NCBI RefSeq assembly: GCF_003286085.1
Contig: NW_020825288.1
Location: forward strand, 25,606,001 to 25,670,000
Length of the DNA: 64,000 nucleotides
Direction: 5' to 3'
Source: Drosophila persimilis
Taxonomy: Eukaryota > Arthropoda > Insecta > Diptera > Drosophilidae
Shown here piece after piece: positions 37,961-48,092 of the stretch (its first letter is position 1; each line of letters opens with the position of its first letter). The notes under the pieces were generated by a model. It worked only from the letters and a program-made list of their open reading frames with translations, did not search any database and was not told the origin of the DNA. The position numbers and the translations under genes are program-made.

Positions 37961-38894
37961 CCTCTCTCTCTCTCTCTCTACCTCTCTCCGTGTCCGTCTC
38001 CATCGATCTTTAACAACAAACCGACGTGCTTTGAGGCGGGAAAAAGGACATGCAGCCGCAGACGAGACGGCATAATTATTTTCCAATTCAATCAGAGGGC
38101 CTTAAGCTCTTTTCCCCCTCTTTCCCCCTCTTCCCCCCCTCTATGCGTAAGCCTAAGCCCAAGCGTAAGCCACATTGAGCGGGATTAGGCGCTAACTGCC
38201 AAAATGTGATTACATTGAAGGGCCACAGAATGTCCGCCACTCTGGCCCCGGCTCTTGCGACTGTCCCCCATCTGGGGGCCATAAATTAATCAAAAGATGG
38301 AGAAAAGAAGAGACGGCCCGCTGGCTGTTCCGGCCTGCACTTTCACCGGGAAATCACAACCGTCTGATGGACAGCTTCTATTAATTATGACCTAATGGAA
38401 CGCATGCCGAAGGATCCCGTGGAAAACGAAAAAGGGAACCGCCAGGAAAAGCCGCAGAATCCCATCAAGGAAGCGCGTAAAATTCTCTCGCTTTCTGGGG
38501 CCCAGCTATTTAAGCCACAAATGGCATTTAATTCACTTTCAACGCTTTTGGAAGCCAGGGCGCCAGGGCGCCACCTGACGAGCAGGACCAGCAGGACCAA
38601 CATCCTGGGTGTCCTGTGGCGGGGGCGCGGGCGCTCCTTCGTCCTCTGCGTAATTCCTATTATTTACTTTATTAATTTAAGTGTTTTGGCCCCAAGGCCC
38701 CGGCCCTCCCCTCCCTGGTGACTCGTCCCTGGATCGCTCTTCCCTGTTATGAGGGCCGTAAATAATTTTTCTGGGACACTGCTCCGCATCATTTTATTCT
38801 ATTAAAGCCAAATATTTACACAGAAACAACTCCTGTTCGCAGGCAAATGACCAACAGGCAAAAAGCAGAGCCAACAGAGCAGGAACTGGACGCA

Positions 38895-38940
38895 GTGGAG
38901 GCCGTGGAGGAGGTGGAGGCGGTGGAGGAGGTGGAGGTGG
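38895..38940. repeat. GTGGAG hexamer-type repeat
   Basis: About 46 bp of GTGGAGGMG units. Read on the + strand it gives Val/Glu repeats (38847-39212 frame), with no further protein character. Confidence 0.85.
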
Positions 38941-39765
38941 TTGAGTGCTTTTGCGTGGGGAGTGGGGCCAATGACGGTTTTAGGCCCAGTCGATTCGGGT
39001 GTTCTAGACGGGTGCGTATGCCCCCCCCACCCCCCACATGGACACTCGGCGAGGGCGGGACTCGATGTCTGTGTGCTCTCTGCCGGACCGGACCGGACCC
39101 TCCCCGGGGTTTATTAGAAGTAATGACATGCAGCTTGTTAGTAAAAGAGAAAGCCAAGTGGGGAGTGGGGGGAGTGGGGGAGTGCAAGCAGAATGTTGGA
39201 CATAGTTATTAACAGGAATATTGTTACCTGAGGGCGCCACATGCCAAACGTTCCACCAAACGTTGCAGGTGGAAATGGCTCTGCTCCAGCCGGGAGCGGG
39301 GGACGGGGGGATGTCCTGTAAATGAATGTTAACTGCCGGACATAAACCAACCTGGGGAAATGTTCATAAGCCCGCCTACATACCCAGACACCTGCCGCCT
39401 GCCGCCCGCCGCCCGCCCCACTAGCTGGAGGGGAGGGAGGAGCTGGTGTCTGCTTTCGGGGAGTTTAGGCTGGAGTTGGCATCAATAAAACATTCTTTCC
39501 CTTTATCCCTATATCTAGGTATGCCATTTCATAGAATAATTAAGGATATAAATAGTTATATTTCTTCCATTCATAATTACCAACAAAAATACCAGCATGA
39601 CAAACGTGCCAGACCAATTTTCTACGAGTCCCAGTATCTCTGAGATGGAAACGAGGCATTGTACTTTGAGATTGATCGGCATTTAGATTGATCAATCGAC
39701 CGTCGGTCTGCGCGCTGCTTAAGTGGAGGTATACTCGGTAGTATTCCAGTGTGGCCAAACGTTTT

Positions 39766-40287
39766 GGGACAGTAGGAATCAGTAGGGAACAGTGTGGAAC
39801 AGTACGGAACAGTACGGAACAGTAGGGAACGGTAGGGAACAGTAGGGAACGGTAGGGAACAGTAGGGAATTAGGGAACAGCATGGAACAGAAGGGAACAG
39901 TCGGGTACAGCAGGGTACAGTAGGGAACAGTTGGGAGCAGTTGGGAACAGTGTGGAACAGTACGGAACAGTAGGGAACGGTATGGTACGGTAGGGAACGG
40001 TATGGAACGGTAGGGAACGGTAGGGAACAGTAGGGAACAGTACGGAACAGTACGGAACAGTTGGGAACAGTAGGGAACAGTACGGAACGGTAGGGTACGG
40101 TAGGGAACAGTAGGGAACAGTACGGAACAGTACGGAACAGTTGGGAACAGTAGGGAACAGTAGGGAACGGTAGGGAACAGCATGGAACAGTAGGGTACAG
40201 TCGGGTACAGCAGAGTACAGTAGGGAACAGTACGGAACAGTTGGGAGCAGTTGGGAACAGCAGGGTAACGTAGGGAACAGTAGGGAT
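39766..40287. repeat. 10-bp minisatellite, about 52 copies
   Basis: Tandem GGAACAGTAG-type decamers with variants GGAACAGTAC, GGAACGGTAG, GGTACAGTAG and GGAGCAGTTG. A higher-order pattern is visible: a block containing GTCGGGTACAGCAG and TTGGGAGCAGTTGGG occurs twice, near 39898-39960 and 40200-40262, implying duplication of a multi-unit segment about 300 bp long. The - strand frames through it read Thr-Val-Pro-Tyr-Cys-Ser repeats and are artefacts of the decamer; three units make ten codons, so the frame stays open. Confidence 0.95.
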
Positions 40288-40380
40288 CTTCCAAGATCTA
40301 TATTTCAAACTCCCTTTCGATCCTCTGGGTTTTTCCACTGAACAATTTTAAAATATTCATTAAAATTGTCATATTCTGCC

Positions 40381-40406
40381 CATTCCATTCCATTCCATTC
40401 CATTCC
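40381..40406. repeat. CATTC pentamer repeat
   Basis: Five tandem CATTC units, about 100 bp after the decamer array. Confidence 0.9.
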
Positions 40407-40484
40407 CCATCCCCCATCCATCCTGTTCTTTTTAATTGCCCTGCGTAGTTCTATTTACATTTGTCTCCTTCCCCACCTGGGAAC

Positions 40485-40544
40485 TGCTCTCTCTCTCCAT
40501 CCCTCTCTCTCTCTCTCCCTCCCCGTCTCTCTCTCTCTCTCTGT
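40485..40544. repeat. CT-rich microsatellite
   Basis: About 60 bp of CT and CCCT runs. A pyrimidine tract is thus present upstream, but no AG/GT junction adjoins it. Confidence 0.9.
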
Positions 40545-40607
40545 TCATTTGATTATTTGTCTCTTTTGTTGTTTACGGCGCTGTTGCGCTGCTCTTCCGG
40601 TGGCGCA

Positions 40608-40636
40608 ATGAACCAAAAAACTGAAAAAAGGTAAGT
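40608..40636 (+). other. Isolated strong 5' splice site; possible end of an alternative first exon
   Basis: GTAAGT at 40631-40636 is preceded by CTGAAAAAAG, giving a good donor context without any upstream acceptor, unlike the ratchet points. An ATG at 40608 reads eight codons (MNQKTEKR, split in the last codon) into the donor. This could be the 3' end of an alternative first exon inside the host intron, or simply a decoy donor. No core promoter element is identified with confidence. Confidence 0.25.
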
Positions 40637-41796
40637 GAAGAAATTGCTGCGGGTCCTTAGCAAATACATGTCCTGGCGCAGCCTCCACACCCTCCCACCC
40701 ACATTCTTTTTTGGGGAAAGCCCACATTAAACGCTTTTGACACAGAGAGAGTGAGAGAGACAGCTGGATGGACGGAGGCAAACAACGAAAAAAGCATTTT
40801 GTTTGTCAAATGTTTGTCATTTGTAAATGTCAAACGGCGGTCGAGCATATTTTGCATACATGAACGACAGACAGAGACCAAAATAGCTCCCTCTCTCTCT
40901 CCCTCTGATAGTCTATCACCATCCCCCTCTCCTTCTCTGTCTCCGGTCCATCCATGCAAAGTCAGTTGTGAAATGTTCTTTCAAGTCTTTGGCCCGCATT
41001 ACTTTGTTGAGGGCTGCCGCCGGAACAAAACAAAGAAGGAGGATTCTCCGCACGGAGGGGACTACGGGATTGCCTGGGAATGCCGTCAGCCTCTCAGTCA
41101 GTCATCCAGTCATAGTCCTCCCCTGCCCTACCCTCCCCTTCCCCTAGGACTCGAATTATGAGACATATTTTGTCCTTCCGACTGACAGTCAGCCAGTCGG
41201 CGGTATGTTCGGTCTTCGGTCTTCGGTCTCTTGTCTGCGGATCTCGGGCCATATAGAAATCTGACATTTAAATATTTACTTGCGTCAACTTGTGACATTT
41301 TACTCATTACACCGGGCGACTCCTGCCCAACCCCCCTGCCCCACCCCACCCCTCCTATGGGGTTGTTTCGGGTTTCTCCATGTCTCTGGGTCTGTCTCTG
41401 GCTCTGGCTCTGTCTCTGGTCTTGCAAGTGAAACGAAACTTTTGTCATGCGCTTCGCAGGCATTTTCATATTTATAAGCTTTGGCATAATTTTGACAGTT
41501 TTCCTTCGTTGGGAGGACACCCATCCCCATACCCATCCCCATACCCATCTCCTTCTCCATCCGGTCTGAATGTTTAGATTTATTTCCTCACTCAACTACG
41601 TAGAAGATGTTCAAGTTGATTGGAGTTTCCGCAACGATGGGACGGTGATGGGGATGGGGATGGGGGGTGGTCCGTTCGTTCATTTATCAATGCTTCCGGT
41701 GGATCATTGTTCTCTCTCGTCTGCCTCTTCGCTCATCGCCCTGACTGACTGCTGTCTGTCTTTTATGTCTCCCGTCTTCAGTCTCTGCCTCAGCCT

Positions 41797-41880
41797 CCGC
41801 CTCCGCCTCATTCTTATCCTGTTCTGCCTGCTCTTTCTCCGCCTCCGCCTCATCCTTATCCTCTCCTGCCTGCTCTTTCT
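41797..41880. repeat. 42-bp tandem duplication (two units)
   Basis: Units 41797-41838 and 41839-41880 differ at three positions. On the - strand the 42-bp period gives a 14-residue acidic repeat (A-E/G-Q/E-D-K-N/D-E-A) within the 91-codon frame 41687-41962. All three base differences alter the peptide, which argues against a selected coding sequence. Confidence 0.85.
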
Positions 41881-42520
41881 CGGCTGTGCTGTCACTGGCC
41901 TTGGGGCCAGGTATAAATGCTGTTGTAAATGTATTTTTAAATGTAATAAGATTATTACGCAATTAGTACAACTTTTCGGATGCCTCCGGGGGTGGGGGCG
42001 GTGGCGGGGGGAGGGAGTAAAAGCTGGAACTGAAACTGCCCGAGGGTAGGCTTTTAACTGCCGGGATTTAATAGCTAATTTATTTCTGGCTGCTTCTGTA
42101 ATTATGTGTGTGTTTTGTGGGTGGAATTCGAGTATCCTTTCTGAAGGGAGCGGATAAGAGTGGAGAGCGGAGGGAGTGCCGTGGAGGCACCTCGAGTCCA
42201 TTCAACGATTAAGTGGAAATGTTTCCACGGCGATAAGTGGTGATCAGGAATTAAATTTACAATTATAGAACGAATAGAATGGAATATATTTGGATAAGTT
42301 TGAATGATCCAAATCTAGGGAATGTTCCGCTCTCTTATTTCCCCTCGATAGCCTGTGCCTGAGTTCAACTTTAACCCTTTTGAGGCAGTGCTGGACTCTA
42401 ATTGAAGTGAACACGAGGCCAAGCCAACAAAAGTCTTAATTAATTAAAAATCGAGAGACAGAGAGAGCGGAAGAGAGCCGAATCCCAGACGAAAATATCC
42501 CCAAAACGCATGCACACAAT

Positions 42521-42571
42521 TCTCTGTGTATGTGTGTGGGGGTGTGTGTGTGTGGGTGTGTATGTGTGTCA
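42521..42571. repeat. GT microsatellite with GGG interruptions
   Basis: An imperfect (GT)n of about 50 bp. Confidence 0.9.
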
Positions 42572-42961
42572 GTGTTTAGGGTCAAAAATATTATTTTGCA
42601 GGACGAGGACTAGACCCAGAAAGGAATTCGATGGGCGAGCAGCGTTTTCATTAGGCGCCCAGGCACGAACTTGACTTGACCTCTCTCTCCCTCTCTCTCT
42701 GTCTCTCTCCCCCTTTATCCCTATCTCTCTATGGGGCTCCTTCACTCTATATTTTCATCTTTTGTTACCATTTTTGCCTACGTGCCTCGCACAGAGTGGT
42801 GCTTGGTGCTTAAGGGCTCAACAAACACAAAAAGTCAAGACATTTACACTGCACTTCAGAGACGAAGGAGCCGCCTCTCCGCTCTCTGTCTCTCCGTCTC
42901 TCTATCTCCCTCTCTGGCGAGGCAAATGAACCTTAAAACAAATCATTATTAAAGGCCCCAT

Positions 42962-43140
42962 ATCCTCTGTAGCCCCTGTAGCCCCTCTAGCCCCTGCAGC
43001 CCCTGCAGCCCCTGTATCCTCTGTAGCCCCTGCAGCCCCTGCAGCCCCTGCAGCCCCTGTAGCCCCTGTAGCCCCTGCAGCAGCCCCTGTAGCCCCTGCA
43101 GCAGCCCCTGGTGCCCCTGTAGCCCCTGTAGCCCCTGCAT
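42962..43140. repeat. 9-bp minisatellite (AGCCCCTGY), about 20 copies
   Basis: Nonamers AGCCCCTGT and AGCCCCTGC, with ATCCTCTGT variants and three-base slips (GCAGCAGCCCC). Because the period is divisible by three, the - strand reads Gly-Leu-Gln repeats (42949-43200). No protein context supports coding. Confidence 0.95.
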
Positions 43141-43467
43141 GCCTGCTCCTGCTAACTGCTTCATATTTCTAATTATGTAAAAAACTTTACCATGTTGCAC
43201 TCCCTAAGAAAAGGGACCCTCACTCCCTCCTTCGGCACCCCTGCTCCCCCCGCTTGGCCCCAGGAAAATTGTAGTTAAACATAACGATTCCAGGAGAGGC
43301 CCTTGCACTCTCTCTCCCCCCCTCCCCCCCTCTCTTGTCGGTGGAAAGTGAAATGCACAGGATGCCAGGACTCGGGCAGGAGGCGGCGCCGTGTCTGCGG
43401 CTCTGTTGATTTTCCAACGGCAATTTTGTGCATTTTACAGTGCGTCTGCACTTGGAGGCGCCTCCGT

Positions 43468-43490
43468 CTGTGTGTGTGTGTGTGTGTGTG
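43468..43490. repeat. GT microsatellite
   Basis: (GT)n of about 23 bp. Confidence 0.9.
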
Positions 43491-43959
43491 GCTCTAACTT
43501 GTTGCAGGCGAGAGGCAGTGCAGGCAACAAAGCGTCGAAAGAAAAAAAAGGAACGGAAAACAAAGGCCAAAACTTTGCCAATGTGCGAATAGCTTCGAAG
43601 GCAGAAGAGCACTGCAGGCACTCTGCCGGCATACCTCCGCTGCTGCCGCCGCCGCAGCCTCTGGGACCTACTTCTATCCCCCCAGTGCCACGAGTACTAG
43701 CACAGTTCTCGACTCTTAGGCAGCTCTCGTTGGGCTTTCAAATTGTTTTTGATTGAAATTTAAACAAAAATGTGTTGGCTGCACTTGAGGACAACAGCAG
43801 CAGAGGAGCGGCAGAGCAGCGGCAGAGCAGCAGCGCCTTAAACATTAGAAGAGGAAAAGGAGGCAGCACTGATCGAGCAAGTTCTGATGAAAACCGATTT
43901 ACGGGCATCGAAACACCAGCTTTATCTCTTTCCCTCCTTAAGCGGAGGCCATTCACAGG

Positions 43960-44062
43960 CGAACCTGTTCGTCGATTTTGTTGCGTTCGACGACGAACGA
44001 CGTGTTCGAAGCGGCAGAACTGGTTCGATCATCGTTCGGTGATGCCTGTGTTCGATCGAACA
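43960..44062. other. Cluster of GTTCG/CGAAC pentamers with a 14-bp palindrome
   Basis: Nine GTTCG or CGAAC motifs occur at 43960, 43967, 43985, 43994, 44004, 44023, 44034, 44050 and 44057. The last two lie in the perfect palindrome TGTTCGATCGAACA (44049-44062). Spacing is irregular, so this is not a tandem repeat. It may be a binding-site cluster or a remnant of palindrome-rich mobile DNA. Confidence 0.55.
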
Positions 44063-44302
44063 TCAGTTGGGATGCTTCTGCTTGCATTTTTCAAAGCTTA
44101 CTCTCTGCTCAGTGCTTTAGTAGTAGGGGAATAGATCCACGCCCCCAGCTTTCTAGGGGTACCCTCTGTGGCTCCTTTTTACAGGGTATTCATTCCGTGT
44201 AGGTACCTACTTCGGCCACCACCAGGTGGGTGGGTGGAGGACCCCGTAGAAGCCAACGCACCTTTTCTTGTGTAAGGTTTACATTGCGTGCAACAATGGT
44301 GT

Positions 44303-44324
44303 GCGTGTGTGTGTGTGTGTGTGT
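44303..44324. repeat. GT microsatellite
   Basis: (GT)n of about 22 bp. Confidence 0.9.
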
Positions 44325-45759
44325 GCATGTAAATGCCAAGGAAAAAGCTTATAAAGTGCCAGGAAAAGTTTTGGCCCTGCCGTGAAGGCAAAAGAAATGA
44401 AAATAAAGAAAAGGCGAGCAACGCATCCCTTCAGCACTTCCCCCCCTGGGCCCATCCCCCCACCCCTCCCCATCCCCCTTGTGGCGGTTGAACATGAAAG
44501 CGAAATTCCTTTTATTACTCTTTATTGTTGTTGTTGTTGTTGTTGCTAAGCATCTGCTGTTCTGTTTCAATGAAATTGTTTATCAAGTTGAAAACTCTGG
44601 GAAATTATGTAAAATATGTTTTTGCGGTTCGTCTTTTGTTCGAAACGAAAATTGTTCTGCATATCAAACGGAAAAGCAACAACAAAAAACACCCCAACAA
44701 CAAATTTTAATTTTCTACTTGAGTTATTAAACATTTAGCAGGCCCCACGTTTGCTCCACCTCCATCCCTCCCCCTCCTGTGACCTCTCGCGGCACGACAA
44801 TGCATTTACTGTCCGTAATCCCCAGAAACTATTACCAAATCCCTGCACAGGAATCACTTGGCTGGTCGTGGGCTTCCGGTTTCCACCCAGATCCGGTCTA
44901 CCCGCTGAAAAGCTCATCATCATCTGAAACGGAATCGGAATCAGCGTCATTGTGGTAGGGCAGAGCCCTGTCCTCCGACAACTCTGGCCATGCTCCCGAT
45001 GGGCGGTGGACGCCGGATTTGGCCTGACCCCATGGTCTGCTTCTGTTATGATTAGATCGGGCTTTGGACCCACAACCAGGGGCAGCACAGTGGCCACAGT
45101 GGGAGCAGTAGGGACATTTTTGGGGATATGTTCCCTTTCCTCGCCCGCTATGGATCCCAGACAAACACTTGATTCAATTTGGATTTTTCCACAGCGATAT
45201 GCTGCTCATTCCATCCAATTTCCCCGCCCATTGTTAAATACTTTCGCTGCCAAATGAACAAGTTTTGCCATTGAAATCAAATGAGTCATGAGAGTTTTCA
45301 GCCACGCGGAGAGCCAAGCCATTTTCTTGGTCTGCTCGGTCTTTTTTCCATCGGTCGACGTCCAGTTGAAACAATAAATAAATGTGAAATCGACCCTGAC
45401 AGAGGCGGCATGAGGCAGGAGGAGGCAGGACCCGCGCCACAGAGCTACTGAATTTCTGGTTTCAGCCGGACAGCCCTCAGAACTCGGATCCCTCCTGCGG
45501 CGGGCGGACCATTCATAACAGAGGCCAGCAGAGTCGAAGGTCGCCATGAGAATCCTCATCATCATCATCCCCAGCCCCAGCCCCGGCCCCGTACTCTGCG
45601 GTGACTCCCTGCCTCTCTGCCTCTCGCTCTTCCTTTCTCTGTCTCTCTGTCTGTCTCTCTCGCTGCCCTGCCGGACATTGGCAGCCGTTTTGCATTGTTT
45701 TTGGTCATTCGTTTGGCGTCACTCGCATTTGCCTTTGTTACTTCTCTCCACCCTGTCTG

Positions 45760-45822
45760 TCTCTCCCTCCCTCCCTTCCTCTCTCCCTCTCTCCCTCCCT
45801 CCCTCCCTCTCTCTCTCTCTCT
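45760..45822. repeat. CT/CCCT microsatellite
   Basis: About 63 bp of CCCT and CT units. A second CT-rich run lies at 45621-45662. Confidence 0.9.
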
Positions 45823-46652
45823 TTCGGTTGGTGTGTTTGTTCAGCCATTGAGTTGATGATTTCCGTATGCATAGCCCATTTTATGCACAACTTCCGGAAA
45901 TTTTCATTGTGGCTTTGCAAGCGGATGTTCCACGGGGCGCAAGGAGGGGGGATAGGGGGGCGGCAGCTTTAACAGTTTCACTTTCGGGAACAGAATAATT
46001 GAAAAAGTGATTATTTTTCTGGCTTTTTTCACTGGCTAAAATTTAGCGAAAGCAAATCCAATTTGTTGCTGATAAAATAAATATTCATCAAATATGCAGC
46101 CAACAGACAGAAACAGGAGCAAAACGAACGGCAACGAAACGGGAATTTACGGTTGGGGAAAGCGAAAAAAAAAGCGCATGCAAACAAGATCCTGGCAATC
46201 CTCTGGATGCCGCCGCAGCAAAAACTAAAAATTAATAATGTGCCAAAAAGTATGCTGCAGTTTTTGACATGTTCTCCCTGGGTCCTGCATCCTGCATCCT
46301 CTCTGGTTGGGTCGGGTCTGCCATCTGGCCTGGGCAACCGGATATGGAGATTATGTAACCGCATTTCCGGCTGCCGCTTGTGCAAAATGGCGGCTCTCGG
46401 CAGCAGCAGCAACAGCAGGGCCACACCTGACACTGACGTTTATGCTCAGTCAGGCGCCTAACTGCACTGCCGGATGGCCAGCTCCAGTTGCAGCTCCAAC
46501 AGCGACTCCTCCTTCCCCCTCTCAGGACTCAGGAGCCCCTCTGTGCATTCGCATTTGTGCAATTGCTTTGCGGTCGACTCGGTTTACACTAAATGCGCTT
46601 TTGTGGTTTTCGGCATCGATGCTAGCAGAGCAGAAGCTGCTAGCCGATAGAG

Positions 46653-46941
46653 TGGCAGTGGGGCGGCAGTGGAGCGGCAGTGGAGCGGCAGTGGGGCGGC
46701 AGTGGAGCGGCAGTGGGGCGGCAGTGGAGCGGCAGTGGAGCGGCAGTGGAGCGGCAGTGGGGCGGCAGTGGAGCGGCAGTGGGGCGGCAGTGGAGCGGCA
46801 GTGGGGCGGCAGTGGAGCGGCAGTGGGGCGGCAGTGGAGCGGCAGTGGGGCGGCAGTGGAGCGGCAGTGGGGCGGCAGTGGAGCGGCAGTGGGGCGGCAG
46901 TGGGGCGGCAGTGGGGCGGCAGTGGAGCGGCAGTGGGGCGG
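46653..46941. repeat. 11-bp minisatellite (GGCAGTGGRGC), about 26 copies
   Basis: Units alternate between GGCAGTGGAGC and GGCAGTGGGGC in an irregular order, otherwise almost without change, implying recent expansion or strong homogenisation. The period of 11 makes every frame open, giving Gly-Ser-Gly-Ala-Ala-Val-Glu-Arg-Gln-Trp type repeats on + and Pro-Leu-His-Cys-Arg repeats on -. None is a credible gene. Confidence 0.97.
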
Positions 46942-48079
46942 CCCTGTGGAAAGACCACTTCGATGGCCACAAACAGGTAGCGCAGAAAGGCCTTTCCCGA
47001 ATGTGATTCATTGCCCGATGGGGGCATATGTAAGGGGTCCATATCGGGAACTGTTTCGAAGTGGAGTGGGTGGGGCTGCCCCCGAAGTGTGTGTAGCCAT
47101 AATTTTGGTGATTTCTGCCTCTCCATTCTCCCCGTTTTTTCTAGGCGTTCATCTCTTTCTCTGCCCGACAAAAGCGTCTCCATTTGGCTGGTTAAGATTC
47201 CGTCTCTCAGCCAGCTGCCCCATCTTTGGGGCTCTCCTGCTCTCCCGCTGCGTTTCTCATTGTCCTGTGGGGGGCCGGGGGGTTCCATTGTTGCTGTTGC
47301 TGGCTCCTGTTGTTGCTATTATCATCAAGCTGTCATGTTAAATGACATTTGCCATATTTCATATACAAACACACACGCATACATGCACGGGCGGGTGTGT
47401 GTGGGTGTGCGTATGAATATATATCGTATTCTATTGTATTGTGTACAAAAAAAAGAAGAAGAAATAAGCATCTGTGTGTGTGCTTCCTTTGACCATAGAA
47501 AATGAGCCATGTGAACTGTTGCGGCTGTTGCATAGCCGCACAACAAAAGCGGGCCAGCAGCAGAGCCGAACCGAACCGAACCGAAAGGAAAAACTCCTTT
47601 TCTCTGTCTCTCTCTATCTCGTCGTGCCGCTTCCATTGTGCCTGGGTGAATCCTGCTGTCCCGTTGTCCTGTCCCGTCTCCGTTTGTGGCATGTGTCAGG
47701 CGACTCCCTTTTTTTATTGTGCTGCTTTTGATATTTATTTTCCATTTACATGCATTTCATCATTTGTCGTTTCCCTTTTCCCGTTTGTCGTCTCCCTCGT
47801 TGGGTCGTTGCCTGCTTAAAAGTTTAATTGTCCTGCGATTTAGTCTAGGACTTGGGCTTATCTTGAATCCGTACGCCCCGCCCTGCCATTCAGCTGCTGT
47901 CAGGGGCAGAGCACTACATATTTAAATTCCTGCTGCCTGCCAGAGACGCCTCAATGTGTGGCAGGCAGGCAGGCACACTCGTACATTGTACTCGTAGAAT
48001 GCATGTTTCCTTTCCTCCTTTGTGATGGCATATTTCTGGGCAAAAAGCAATTAACTCTCGACTCTGCCAGCCCCCCACT

Positions 48080-48092
48080 GGGGGGGGGGGGG
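48080..48092. repeat. Homopolymer run of 13 G
   Basis: An uninterrupted G run preceded closely by CCCCCC, so a local hairpin is possible. Confidence 0.9.

Noticed and set aside
39481..39526. ATATCTAG/GTATGC at 39518 as a further ratchet point
   Set aside because: The acceptor half is acceptable, but GTATGC is a poor donor and it lies only 1.6 kb after ratchet point 4.
39622..40338. Open frame of 238 codons on the - strand
   Set aside because: It consists of the decamer minisatellite translated; there is no non-repeat core.
41687..41962. 91-codon acidic - strand frame with a 14-residue repeat
   Set aside because: The repeat follows from a 42-bp duplication; all differences between units are non-synonymous, which argues against selection on a protein.
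46307..47341. Open frame of 344 codons on + and of 234 codons on - (46584-47288)
   Set aside because: Both run through the 11-bp minisatellite, which has no stop in any frame; flanking parts are unremarkable.
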